The notes: generated by a model not told the origin, from the sequence alone. Numbered from the stretch's first letter, positions 43,531 through 54,529 are shown. The stretch: 64,000 nucleotides of DNA from Elgaria multicarinata webbii (GCF_023053635.1 NC_086182.1:30551501-30615500); one strand, 5' to 3'. Made by a program: numbers and translations.

Positions 43531-44031
43531 GTGGTTGAGCCAAAGACAGCTACTGATGAGAGACAGGGTGCCATTCTTATTGGCGGAAGCCTCCATTACC
43601 AAGGACTTTGGTGAGGACGACGGCCTCCTCTTTTGGTGGGTCTTTTCCCAAGGGACAGAGATGCAGGCGCCTCTCATTTGTGTGTTGTTCACATGTATTT
43701 GTTGCCCTTTAACCTCGTCCTTTATGCGACATGCAGCAATTTCACCAACGCAAATCAAAACACAAATCAAATCCTATCATGTATCAAATCAAATCAGAGC
43801 TAGCTTATTAAACCAACGGACGGCAAAATGATGGAATGTTCACCACTTCCAGAGTTGCTGCAAATACCCAGAATTATTTAGGTGGCCAGCACCAGCTGCT
43901 TCTGTCTGGCTGCCTCCCTCAAGCACTGGTGTAGTGGTGTCAGGGCTCGCAGGGTCAAAGCCCCGACACTTTTTGATTAGCAGGGATGCTGACATCGTCT
44001 GCCACCCCCCTCAGCATTCCCTGTTCTCTCT

Positions 44032-44710
44032 GGGCCTTGCTAGACGAGGCCTTAGCGAGCTGTGAGGCCCAGTTTCCCTGCTGTGCGTCCAGATGACACA
44101 CAGAGGAATCCGGGGACAGGCCGCACTGAAGCCTCCCTTAACGCTCCATAAGCAAATTCGCTTATGGCGCGCCTTTTCTGCAGCCCCGGCCTGAGGCCAG
44201 AGCTGCGGAATGTCTAGCAAGGTCCGTGGCTTTTTGCGGCTACTCGCTTACTCACAAGTAGCCGGGAAAAGCCATGGACTGGGCACAGCGCTCATACGAG
44301 CGCTGTGCCCATCAGGCCAGGGGGTGGTCCCGGGGGGGGGAAGGCCGGACCCGGCAGGAGAGGGGGGGAGAAGGCCGGGCACCAGGATGGCATCAGGGAG
44401 AGGGAGGACGGGCGGCACGGACATCGGGGAGAGGGAGGACGGGCGGAGAAAGAGTGGGCAGGGAGGCATCGGGGATGGCAGGGGGGATCAGGAGTGGGGG
44501 GGCCTTAATTTGTTTTAAAAAGGTGCTTACCTTGTCCAGCGGCTTCGGGGCACACATGGCCCCTTTAAATTGAAAACAAAAATGGCCAACGCTATAGGGC
44601 TTCCGGAGTCCCTGCGCGTCGGCCATCTAGGAGGCGGGGAGGGGTGCGCTAAAATTAGCGCCGTCGCCCCGCCTCCCTGCTGGCTTATCCGGCATGGTCT
44701 AGCAAGGCCC
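44032..44710. mobile_element. PIF/Harbinger-like MITE, copy A
   Basis: 679 bp. The terminal inverted repeats are GGGCCTTGCTAGAC and GTCTAGCAAGGCCC, an exact match. The 3-bp target-site duplication is TCT, inside C-TCT and TCT-G. An internal hairpin lies at 44266-44315 (GACTGGGCACAGCGCTC against GAGCGCTGTGCCCATC). It is GC-rich and non-autonomous. The long open frames inside it (for example 44210-44518) are shadows. Confidence 0.8.
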
Positions 44711-45598
44711 TCTGAAGTGAGCTGCAATCCTCCCAGAACATGCGTGGAAATTAATTTTGCCAAGTACAACATATATATTGTCCCCTGTTGCCATGCAAAG
44801 TATGTTGAGGCAGCTTGGTTTGGAATGGGCATTTAAGGCCCATTAGCTTTATACAAGACCCGCTCATCATGAAGATAAAAAAAAAAATGCTAGACCTGGT
44901 TGGTTGATATGGATCAACACCGCAGCTTGGATTTTTAGAACCTCCTTGGGCGGGGCTGTAGGGACTGCCATCCTGAGTCCCTGCATTTCAAAATGTCCCA
45001 CTACACCATCCATGGAGGCTGGTGCCTCTGATGTCAGTGGGATGGTAAATCTGCTCTGGGTTTTGATCACAACCAGACAGATTTCTAAAGGAGCTCTCTA
45101 AGGTGCTTCCACACCTTGGGTAGTTCCTTTAGAGTTCTGACCGGTTCTGATTGAAACCTGGAACGGATTCACCACCCCACTGATATTGGAGCCACTGGCC
45201 TCCATGGTACACATCGCCCTTGAGACATCCCGTATCAAACCCATGTCATTTCAGAGCTGGAAGGATCAGCACTGAGTTCTTGAGCTTTGGGAATGAGTTC
45301 CCATGACTGTATTTCCCACTCCCCGTTTTATATTTTCAAATTGTGTGGCTGAAGCTCATTATTCCATAAACGCATCTGTCGTATTTAAAGTAACTCATTT
45401 ATTTGATACAACACTTAGCAGCCCACACGCTTGGCTGCAAAGGAACCCTGAGATGACTTACAAAGATTTTAGCTGTATAAAAAGAATGTTTTAAAAAAAC
45501 CCACAGCAACATAAACTTTAGGATGAGAAATATCAGGCAAAAAGAAAAAGAAACAATAGAATCAGACTTTAAAATGACATGCTATTCCAGCAGGCCTG

Positions 45599-45818
45599 GG
45601 GGTGGCCGTGTGTCCTTTTTGGCAGAGGACAGTCCTCTATTTGAAAAGCTGCCAGAGGATTGTCCTCTGTTCGAAGGACTGTCCAGTCTTCATCTGGTAT
45701 AGAGATAAAGAACCCTCAGAAGGGAGAAATAAAAGGCCTTGATGTTACCCATCAGTCGCTCCTGGACAGCAGACTCAGTATGGCACCTTGGTCACAGTCT
45801 TCCACACTGGGGTGAGTT
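45599..45818. repeat. Unclassified interspersed repeat, copy 2
   Basis: Same family as 33205-33430, in the same orientation. It has an internal repeat of the GGACAGTCCTCT/GGATTGTCCTCT word. Confidence 0.6.
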
Positions 45819-45829
45819 TTTAATTTTTT

Positions 45830-45898
45830 AGATTTTATTATTACATTTATATCCTGCCTATTTTTTCTCTTCTGAGCAGCCCAAGGCAGTATACATTA
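45830..45898 (-). mobile_element. L2/SINE tail fragment
   Basis: TTTTATTATTACATTTATAT and CCTGCCTATTTTTTCTC, then CCCAAGGCAGTATACA. It is interrupted at 45898 by the TA-flanked element. Confidence 0.5.
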
Positions 45899-46250
45899 GG
45901 GCTGTGCTCCGCTTCTCTTCGGGTCGGAGAAGCAATAGCGAGGTGGCCTGAATTGCCTCCGGAAAAGACGGAGGCGAAGAGAGTCGGGGGGCTGCGGATC
46001 GAGGCGAAGAGAATCGCCTCAATCCAGAGCTCAGGACGCAGGTAAGTGGAGGGGGAGGGGGACTCATCTGGCGCTGGTGCCGCAGTCCCTGCAGCAACAG
46101 TGATGGAGCCAGGTAAGGGGGCAGGGAGGAGGGAGGGTTACCTGTGTCGTTTTTAAAATGTTTACTTACTTTTCTCTTTCCATGGGAAAGGAATCCATTC
46201 CCACAGAAAGAGAAAAGTAAGTAAACGTTTTAAAAGCTGCTACGTTTTAA
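45899..46250. mobile_element. TA-flanked palindromic DNA transposon (GGGCTGTGC family), copy 3, truncated
   Basis: The left end GGGCTGTGCTCCGCTTCTC matches 28518 closely and follows TA. The expected right end (GCACAGCCC) is missing. The end holds a different hairpin, ACTTACTTTTCTCTTTCC against AGAGAAAAGTAAGTAAAC, at 46163-46225. Confidence 0.6.
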
Positions 46251-46334
46251 ATCGTTCAAAAACAAAACGTTCATGACTGTAAAAACGTTTCATATACTAG
46301 TGTAGATCCCCTCCAAGAGTTATCTCACAAATGT

Positions 46335-46470
46335 TTTATCGTTGTTTGAGAGCAATAACAAGCATGTGGACAGGGGTGGTGCGGTACACATTGTTTATTT
46401 GGATTTCCAAAAGGCTTTTGACAAAGTCCCTTGCCGAAGTCTCCTGAACCAACCCAGCATTCATGAAATA
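46335..46470 (+). mobile_element. CR1 LINE internal RT fragment
   Basis: The forward reading AVHIVYLDFQKAFDKVPCRS is the finger/palm motif of CR1 reverse transcriptases (the DFxKAFD block). Only about 45 residues survive and there is no 3' tail. Confidence 0.75.
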
Positions 46471-46760
46471 AGAGGAGAGGTCCTCTTATGCAGGGGCAGG
46501 CAAAACATTGTTGCAGTCAAAGAGTGGCCTGCCAGGGCCTCTCTCGGCCCATCATGAGGGCTGTGCTTGGCGCCATCTCTGGCAGCCAGCCCTCAGCTCC
46601 CCAAAATCACCCCATATCACTCACTGCCAGAGGCTGTGCAGTGCAGAGAGGCAGGAAAGAAGATTTCCAGTTCTAAGGACCTTGAGCGGTGGGCCTGGGA
46701 CCATGGAGAGCCACTGGCAATTGGAGCACATAGGACTAGATGAACCAGTAGTTTGACTCA

Positions 46761-47291
46761 GGGCCTTGCTAGATGAGGTCTTAGTGTGCTGTGAGGCCCG
46801 GTTTCCCTGCTGTGCGTCCAGATGACGCACAGAGGAATCCGGGGTCAGGCTGTGCTGAGACCTCATTTGAACCACGAGTAGCCAGGAAAAGCCACGGACT
46901 GGGCATAGTGCTCATACGAGCACTATGCCCATCTGGCCGGGGGGGGATCTGGGGGGGGAGATAGGGGGGAAGGCCAGACCGGCAGGAGAGGGGGATGGCG
47001 GAGGGCAGCACAGACATCGGGGACACGGAGGGAGGGTGGGGAAAGAGTGGGCAGGGGGCATGGGGGGATCAGGAGTGGGTGGGGGGCTTAATTAAAAAAA
47101 AACCACTTACCTTGTCCGGAGTCTTCGGGGCGCACGTGGCCCCTTTAACACTAAAAAAAAAATAGCCGATGCTGCAGGGCTTCCAGAGTCCCTGTGCGTC
47201 GTGCATGTAGGAGGCGGGGCGGCGCGCGCTAAAGTTAGCGCGCCGTCGCCCCACCTCCCTGCCGGCTTATCCGGCTAGTCTAACAAGGCCC
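46761..47291. mobile_element. PIF/Harbinger-like MITE, copy B
   Basis: 531 bp. Ends GGGCCTTGCTAGATGAGG and CTAGTCTAACAAGGCCC. The TSD is TCA, in the C-TCA / TCA-G context. It shares the TGCGTCCAGATGACGCACAG motif and the internal GACTGGGCATAGTGCTC hairpin with copy A. Confidence 0.8.
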
Positions 47292-47324
47292 TCAGTCTAA
47301 ATGCACTAAATGTTGACCGGAGAG

Positions 47325-47700
47325 AATAGGAGAAGTAGCCGGGGAGCCGGCACTTCCTGGCTCAAGCTGGAGACATCATGAATGCTAATGGCTTTGTGTG
47401 CCATCCTTAAAAGGAGGGCTTCTTTTTCCTGGCCGTGCTTGTTTTGGATATCTAATTAGCCCGATAGATTGCTGTTTCATATTACCCTCGCGTCCACGCC
47501 TTTGCCCCATCAATCTCGAGCTGTTAACAGAATGCCCGCCAGAATGGATGCATTCTTTGTGGGCCATCAAAGATAAATTGGCAGCATCCCGATCAGATTT
47601 ACTTTCTGAAAATGGTATAATGGGATTTTATTAGCTCTCTAATCTGCTGTTCAGTAATTGGTTTTCTGGGAAATCAAAGAAACTTGGTATCTAGAGACTT
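47325..47700. promoter_or_regulatory. Candidate conserved non-coding element
   Basis: About 375 bp, repeat-free and balanced. It contains ATATCTAATTAGCCCGATAG, GGGCCATCAAAGATAAATTG, a TTTTATTAGCTCTCTAATC motif and a CAGTAATTGG motif: several homeobox cores and two ATCAAAG (TCF/LEF-like) words. This is the strongest enhancer-like texture of the window. Inference only. Confidence 0.4.
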
Positions 47701-48628
47701 CCAAGCTTAGAGGAAAAGAAGCCCTCCTTGAGCCATGGCAAACTTTGCTCTCTCGGAGCAAATGAGACAGTCGCCAGGCATCGTGTCCAAAATAAGGTCT
47801 TTCTTGGCTCTCGCCTTCATTGTTTGTAAGTTGATGAGTCTCCCATTCCCAACATTGTTTCTTTCTCCCCTCTGTCTGCAATAACCTGGGTTTCCCATGG
47901 GCAGCTGGGCAGCTAGTGCAATATCAGAATGCTGGACTAGATGGACCCTTGGTCTGATCCAGGAGGCTCTTCTTAGGTTCTTGGGTTCTTAAACTGGTAG
48001 GCGGATGGTCATAGGGGAGACAGTCATAGCTCATGGATAGAGGATGTGCTTGGCACGCCGAAAGGTCCCATTGTTCTAGAATAAAGCACATCAGCCTCTG
48101 CCTCCCCCTGGCCCTGCGTGCCAGGAGGACACAGGCGAAGCTGAGAGCAACAGCCCTCTGCCTTCTGGCTCACCAGAAGCCAGGTTCCGGGTTCCGGTGC
48201 GCAAGACTAGGATCAATAGGCAGGTGATAGCCAACTCCTTCTGCTTGTCATCAAATTCCGGTGCAGTGTTGGAAGTGCTAAGTCATAAGGATGAGTGAGG
48301 ATTTTGTTTCCATTTGGTTTTGTCAAGAATTTATCAAAATTCGCAAAGTTCTCCAAATTCAGGACAAAAAGGAACTTGAAATTTGGAAAAAAATCTGGAA
48401 GAAAACTGGAAGAAACCAAAACTAACAGATTCTTTTATCCAGGGCGTAGGGTGCTTAGCTCTTAAATGTATGCAGATGAATCCCTGTGTATTCAACCATC
48501 TTAGCGCTTTTGTGATTTTGGGTGGCTGCGTCTCTTTTTTTCTGGCAGTCTCTTCATTGTTATCAGCTGCACGGAAAGCAGGTTCAATATGGCCCTCTCC
48601 ATGCTGGGAATAGCTGTACCGATTGAAT
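47701..48628. other. Intergenic with short repeat scraps
   Basis: A reversed CR1-tail scrap (GACTAGATGGACCCTTGGTC) lies at 47935-47985. An AT-rich repeat with AAGAATTTATCAAAATTCGC lies at 48290-48430, with a relative at 48990-49110 on the other side of the palindrome. Confidence 0.45.
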
Positions 48629-48979
48629 CAGGGGGGATTCCACACGTCGTACTGAGGGCGCTTCCATGCGACCCCAGTGCGACCCCAAAGCGATTGTGTA
48701 GCTTGCCTGGAGAAGAGTTGAGGAAGAGGCGTCCTTGCCGCCGCCGCCACCCACCTACTTCCTCGCCAGCCGGGTCGGAGAGCTTGGCGGAAGAAGGCGG
48801 GGCCGAGCTCTCCGACCCGGCCAGCGAGGAAGTAGGTGGGTGGCGGCGGCGGCGGCAGCAGCGGCGGCGGCAAGGACGCCTGTTCCTCGTCTCTTCTCCA
48901 GGCAAGCTACACGATCACTTTGGGGTCGCACTGGGGGCGCATGGAAGCGCCCTCAGTACGACGTGTGGAATCCCCCCTG
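48629..48979. mobile_element. Giant near-perfect palindrome (GGATTCCACACGTCGTACTG family), copy 1
   Basis: 351 bp forming one hairpin. It begins CAGGGGGGATTCCACACG and ends CGTGTGGAATCCCCCCTG. The arms stay complementary through the CGTCGTACTGAGGGCGC block, the GCAAGCTACACGAT block and the GTCGGAGAGCT centre around 48790. The GC-rich ORFs on both strands come from the palindrome. The target-site duplication is unclear. A longer relative lies at 59153-59898. Confidence 0.75.
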
Positions 48980-49794
48980 GTAGGTGCAGGTGGGTGAGAA
49001 TTTCATTTTAGTTCCATTTTGATAAGAATTTGCCAAAATTCACAGTTCGCTTTGGGAGAGAGAAAAAACTTGACATTTTAAACTTTGGAATGCAGGAGAA
49101 AGTGAAACGGAAAGATTTGCCTACACCTACTAAATCAGTATCTAGCTGTGGCAATGGATTGGATGAGAGCCAATAAACTAGAGCTCAATCCAGACAAGAT
49201 GGAGGTACTCTGGTTTAGACAAGATGGGGCGGGGGGTACTCTGGTTATATTTTTGAATGTTGGTTTTATATTATGTATTTTTAGGGTTTTGATTTTGTAA
49301 ACTGCCCAGATAGCTTTGGCTATCAGATGGTACAGAAATGTAATCAATGAACGCATGTATGAATGAATGACCCTTCCGCCCAAGGGACTGGTGTTCCCCC
49401 AGTGCTAGATGGGGTATCTCACCCCCTGACAGGGGAATTGGTTTACAGTTTGGGGATGCTCCATCAGCCATCTTTGTCACTGGAAGGGTGAGTTGTTTCT
49501 CTGGCATGGAGTGCCTTTTAGCAGCTCAGGGCGATCAACCAGCTATGGCTGTACTGTTGCATTTTTTTTTCTGGATGACTCATGAGGGATGGGGCTGAAT
49601 TTGGTTACCTCTCTGCCCACACACCATTATTCCCTTTCCCCTAGCATCCTTCAGGGATCTGTTCAGGATCTTGCTCTTTCCTGGTGCTTGCTCAAGAGAG
49701 GCAGGTGAAAATGGGTCTTGCTTGAATATCATTTCAGAAATGACCCTCCTGATATTTTATTTTTAGAACCCTGGTTGAAATTCTAATTCTAATT

Positions 49795-49846
<52 letters not shown>

Positions 49847-50068
49847 GCACATGAAGATTAGCAGAAGCACTTGTCAAATTTTGCTGGCATCCTCACTTTC
49901 CCCTAATTATTTGCTATCAGATTTCATCGCCTCATGGCCAAATCAAGATTTAGTGCAGCCTTCCCAACCTGGTGTCCTTCAGGTGTAATTCAGTACAATT
50001 CCCATCATCCACCACCATTGCCCACCATATTTGGAGGGCACCAGATGGCGGCAGGTTGGTCTAGTGTA
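48980..50068. other. Intergenic with repeat fragments
   Basis: An AT-rich repeat relative lies at 48990-49110, an L2 tail on the + strand at 49235-49360 (AAACTGCCCAGATAGCTTTG), a (GA)n at 49796-49843 and a palindromic ACTCCCATCA-family MITE at 49955-50058. Confidence 0.5.
49796..49843. repeat. (GA)n microsatellite
   Basis: About 23 GA units with one AAAG interruption. Confidence 0.95.
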
Positions 50069-50391
50069 TGGTGACCATATGGAAAGGAGGACAGTACTCC
50101 TGCATCTTTAACAGATGTATAGAAAAAGGAATTTCAGCAGGTGTCATTTGTAGGCATGCAGCACCTGGTGAAATTCCCTCTTCATCACAACATTTAAAGC
50201 TGCAGGAACCCTGCCCTCTTGTATCTGGTCACTCTAGTATAGCTCCTGCAGCTTTAACTGTTGTGATGAAGAGGGAATTTCACCAGGTTCTGCATGCATA
50301 CAAACGAGACCTGCTTTAATTCCCCTTTCTATGCAACTGTTAAAGATACAGGGGCCCTGTCCTCCTTTCCATATGGTCACCATAGTCCAGT
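50069..50391. mobile_element. TA-flanked palindromic transposon (TGGTGACCATATGG family)
   Basis: 323 bp with TA at both sides (50067-50068, 50392-50393). The ends TGGTGACCATATGGAAAGGA and TCCTTTCCATATGGTCACCA are exact reverse complements. The interior repeats the inverted pair GTGAAATTCCCTCTTCATCA (50168) and TGATGAAGAGGGAATTTCAC (50263). TA duplication suggests the Tc1/mariner superfamily, but the termini are not ones I can assign. Confidence 0.8.
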
Positions 50392-50774
50392 GCAGGGACA
50401 GGAAACCTGTTGCAGGCCAAGGGCTGAATTCGGTTTTGGAGAAGTGCTCAGGAAGGGGGTGCATTACAGTGATGGACAGGAAAAAGGGAAGTGGGATGGG
50501 ACCCAAATACCATATACATCAGCCTATTTTAGCATAAAGCTCTTCTTGCCATTTGTTAAGCCTTAGGAAAAGCATTTTGACCTTTTACAATGGGGGTAAA
50601 AATGTGCAACAGCTGGGAAACTACCAAACAGTAAACATGGCAGTTTGGGGAGCAGAAACCACTTGGTGGCCAACTTTTTAATCGCCTTTTACATGCTGTA
50701 TAAATTGTATTTTTACTTTTTCTTTAGCCATTGAGCTCCTGCTTAGTCTGCCTGACTGTAGCTCTTCCATAAAT

Positions 50775-50935
50775 CCACCTACAGAGGTTGTGCCTTCTCC
50801 ATCTGTGGAGGTTTTCAAGAAGAGGCTGGACAGCCACCTTTCACGGCTGGTTAAATTAGTTTTCCTGCACATTCCCGAGGGTTGGTCTAGATGATCCTTG
50901 TGGTCCCTTCCAAGTCCACCATTCTATGATTCTGT
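50775..50935 (+). mobile_element. CR1 LINE 3' end, third subfamily
   Basis: GTGGAGGTTTTCAAGAAGAG, GGCTGGACAGCCACC and GGTCCCTTCCAAGTCCACC, then ATTCTATGATTCTG. The wording differs from the other CR1 copies and is closer to the bird-like CR1 tail. Confidence 0.75.
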
Positions 50936-50946
50936 AAGCATATCAG

Positions 50947-51684
50947 TTATAGACAAAGAATTACAATTAGTGCATGCCTTTGTTTCTTTAGTGGTCTTGA
51001 TTTATTATCATGTCTCTTCTTTTTGTTGCCCTTACTTTTGTGAAACCCTATTTTGAAAGAAGATAACATTTCATAGTGTGCAATGACATCAAATACTAGA
51101 ATGAAAAAAGGTTGGGCAACCACTGAGCAATCACGGAAAGGGCCGCGGCTGGACTGTGACCTCAGGAGGGATAGATTGCGAACCCAGGAGGGCTGGATTT
51201 GACCCACAGGCCTAAGGTGCCCTACTTTTGGTTTAGTGGAAGCTACTCCCTGAAAAAGCAGGAGAGAAGGAATGGTATTGTTTCTTGAGATCCCCGTGCT
51301 TCCGACAGCCAGCAAAGTATAGTCCTGTTGCAGGTGCCATCTGGGAGTCTCCCCAAACAGGTTTACCATGGCAGCCCTCCACAGCACATCAACAACAAGT
51401 CTGAGGTAAGACGGACGTTTGTAAATGGCAGCATGGTGAGCTATTTCTTTCTTTGATTGAGACAAGCTTCCCATAAAGGCTAATGGGTTTTTGAAAGATA
51501 TCAGGCAGGAGAGGATAAGGTGAGCTGCTAGGCCTTCAATTCTGTGGGAATTTACACCGCCTCGGGCTAACTTTCCACAGGCCACGGTGATTCTGCTCCT
51601 CCGAAGCCCTGAGATGGTGAGCGGTCGTGGGCTGAGGGCCAGGGCAGATGTGACAACAGGAAACCCAGTAGGAATGGACTCCAA
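50947..51684 (-). other. 245-codon open frame of unknown nature
   Basis: An uninterrupted minus-strand frame, the second longest in the window. The middle (KKEIAHHAAIYKRPSYLRLV, then DVLWRAAMVNLFGETPRWHL) reads like protein. The 3' part overlaps a hAT-like repeat reading GGCTGGATTTGACCCACAGG on the + strand, and the C-terminal end is basic and low in complexity. No family, start context, splice signal or poly(A) signal identified. A chance frame of this length is not improbable in 64 kb. Confidence 0.2.
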
Positions 51685-52084
51685 ATGTTTGAGTTAGTTT
51701 GTTATTCAAATGCAGCTATGGGAACAGGGTGGGGGCAGCTGAAAAAATGTATCAAAATTTAAGCACATCCTCCACACTACTGCTCCTATCATATTTGCAG
51801 CATACATTTCAGAGGTTTTAACAACAACAGCAACAACAAGGAACTCCTCACACATTTCTCATGTCACATCAAGCTTGGCCATGAGGTGGCCCTTGTGTTT
51901 TCCTCTAGTGCTGTTTCAGCAACCATTCCATGAAGTCACACCACAGTGCGGCTCTAACGTTTAAAGTCGACAACTCCATGGTCAGAGTCACTCCTGTGAG
52001 TCAGTCTCAGCCAGGCAATGGCCCTCTTGCTGATTCTCTAACAAGCAGGGTGTCCTCACTCAGTATAAGGCAGCTTCAGATGTT
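51685..52084. other. Intergenic, nothing recognised
   Basis: An AAC triplet run at 51820-51838 and a short CR1/L2-like scrap (AGTATAAGGCAGCTTCAGAT) near 52060. No gene. Confidence 0.3.
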
Positions 52085-52457
52085 CCTGTGTTCCTATGTT
52101 CCTCCTCTGATGCCATGTTTCTCGCCTGCCCAAGGGCCTCTACTTCCCTTGCTCGGCTTCGTCCATTTTCTTCTGCTGCCCCTTACGCCTGGAATGCTCT
52201 TCCAGAACATTTGAGAACTACAAGTTCAATCGCAGCATTTAAAGCTCAACTAAAAACTTTTCTTTTTCCTAAAGCTTTTAAAACTTGATGTTGTGCGGAC
52301 TTTATACTGTTAGTTTTACCCTACCCTGTGCCTGTTGGCATTCTCTTCCCCTCCTTATTGTCTTATTATGATTTTATTAGAATGTAAGCCTATGCGGCAG
52401 GGCCTTGCTATTTACTGTTTTACTCTGTACAGCACCATGTACATTGATGGTGCTATA

Positions 52458-52504
<47 letters not shown>

Positions 52505-52505
52505 T
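52085..52505 (+). mobile_element. L2-type LINE 3' end
   Basis: The forward frame encodes [20 protein letters not shown], then AWNALPEHLRTTSSIAAFKA and QLKTFLFPKAF, an L2 reverse-transcriptase C-terminus. A 3' UTR with one CCCTACCCTGTGCCTGTT unit follows, then the tail CACCATGTACATTGATGGTG and an AAAT/AAT end. It is the reference copy for the minisatellite-bearing L2 at 2442-3108. Confidence 0.85.
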
Positions 52506-52689
52506 AATATGTCAACCCTCTGGCCCTCTGGGGTTCCCCAGAAGCTCATGTCCCCTTCCCCCAGCCCCCTTTCCCTGGACCACCTATCATTTGGTAGTTC
52601 CATGGCTTTTGTGCAGGTTTCCCCCCCACCATTCTGAAAGATTGAAATGCCTTCCCTAAGCTTTTGTTACTGGCAGTAAGAGCCTTAAA

Positions 52690-52830
52690 GCAAAATTGCT
52701 GGTATATATTTTTCCTATTTCTGATATTTGGGCCTTCTGCCTTCAATCTTGCCCACCAGAGAACGTCTCCAAAATGGAATTTGGTCCTCAGCCTGAAAGT
52801 GGTATGACACTCCTGACGCAAAACAAAGGT
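52690..52830. repeat. Unclassified interspersed repeat (CTCCAAAATGG family)
   Basis: GAACGTCTCCAAAATGGAAT, then CCTCAGCCTGAAAGTGGT. Related to 34780-35000 and 56200-56345. Confidence 0.45.
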
Positions 52831-52860
52831 ACCTCAATCTGATCCCCAGGACTGAGTTGA

Positions 52861-53118
52861 CACGGAATAATGGGCTCAAGTTACAGGAAGCCAGATTCCA
52901 GCTGGACATCAGGAAAAACTTCCTGATTGTTAGAGCAGTACGCCAATGGAACCAGTTACCTAGGGAGGTCATGGGCTCCCCCACACTAGAGGCTTTCACA
53001 AGGCAGCTGGATAACCATCTGTCCAGGATGCTTGAAGGTGGATTCCTGCATTGAACAGGTGGGTGGACTTGATGGCCTTATAGGCCCCTTCTAATTCTAC
53101 TATTCTATGATTCTATGA
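52861..53118 (+). mobile_element. CR1 LINE 3' fragment
   Basis: Forward. It encodes [20 protein letters not shown] and [17 protein letters not shown], and ends with TTCTATGATTCTATGA. Confidence 0.9.
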
Positions 53119-53596
53119 ACCTGGGACTCAGGCACCTGCGTTCTCTGTTTCATCTGAGCAGCTTGCAAGCTGAAGAAGTTACTGGCTTATTCTTTCCTGT
53201 GCTGCACCGCCACCAAGATAATGGCCAGAGGGATACTGCTGCCAGACCAGGAGACCTGAAGAGATACAGCCTGTTGCTGTAGGCTTGGTTCTTCAGTCCA
53301 AACAGCCTGTCTCCTCGAGTAGCTACATAAAGCCCGTCCACTCACCACAACCTTGTCTGCTTCATCCGGGACCACGATCCCATCTTTGGATGCATCCTTT
53401 CCCTTTGGCCCTTTGGATGCTGTCCTGCCTGGGCCAAAAGAGCTGGACCCCTAGTTGCAGCCTGTCTTGGAGGTTGGACCAGGCAGGGACCGGGCAGTCT
53501 CTGATGCTAAGGACCTGGAGATGAGCAACGCTTCAATGTCTGTGTCCAAACTGGTGCAAGACGCTGCCTGTATCACCGTGAAGCAGGAGCTTTCTG
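53119..53596. other. Intergenic, nothing recognised
   Basis: Unique-looking. Short open frames on both strands carry no family motif. Confidence 0.3.
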
Positions 53597-53858
53597 TTTG
53601 TTTATTTATTTATTTATTTATTTATTATTGCATTTCTATACCACCCAATAACCGAAGCTCTCTGGGCAGTTTACATAATTAAGACAATTCAAAACAAAAC
53701 AACAGTATAAAACCATACTATAAAATACAAAATAAAAGCACAACCAAGATAAAAACAGCAGCAATGAAAAAATACAAAATGCAGCAAAGTTAAAATTAAT
53801 TTATAGACTGTTAAAATACTGGGAGAATCAAGAGGTCTTCACCTGGTGTATAAAAGAA
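53597..53858 (-). mobile_element. L2-type LINE tail
   Basis: A TTTA run, then TTGCATTTCTATACCACCCA and ATAACCGAAGCTCTCTGGGC; reversed L2 tail. It ends where a second copy begins. Confidence 0.75.
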
Positions 53859-54375
53859 TTTATATTTATTTATTTATTTATTACATTTTTATACCGCCCA
53901 ATAGCCGAAGCTCTCTGGGCGGTTCACAAAAATTAAAACCATAATAAAACAACCAACAGGTTAAAAGCACAAATGCAAAATACAATATAAAAAGCACAAC
54001 CAGGATAAAACCACGCAGCAAAATTGATATAAGATTAAAATACAGAGTTAAAATAAATTTAAGTTAAGATGAAGTGTTAAAATACTGAGAGAATAAAAAG
54101 GTCTTTAGCTGGCGACGAAAGGAGTACAGTGTAGGTGCTAAGCGAACCTCCTTAGGGAGCTCATTCCACAGCCGGGGTGCCACAGCAGAGAAGGCCCTCC
54201 TCCTGGTAGCCACCTGCCTCACTTCCTTTGGCAGGGGCTCGCAGAGAAGGACCCCTGTGGATGATCTTAAGGTCCAGGCAGGTACATATGGGAGGAGGCG
54301 TTCCTTCAGACAGTCTGGCCCCAAGCCGTTTAGGGCTTTGAATGTTAATACCAGCACTTTGAATCGGGCCCAGGC
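53859..54375 (-). mobile_element. L2-type LINE 3' end with RT C-terminus
   Basis: The reversed tail ACCGCCCAATAGCCGAAGCT is followed by a minus-strand frame of 97 residues: LTFKALNGLGPDCLKERLLP, then [20 protein letters not shown] and [16 protein letters not shown]. This is the best coding evidence for the L2 family in the window. Confidence 0.88.
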
Positions 54376-54529
54376 CTACAGCTACTTGCATTGATGCGAT
54401 GACCACTCCTGGAAAACGGAGCAATCGGTGGCACTTTTCCCTGCTTCCATGCTTCTTAATTCTTTCCTGTCCCTTTCCCACTGCGGCCTCTTCTTTAATG
54501 TGCCTCATTTTGGGAGGCAGAGAGCAACT

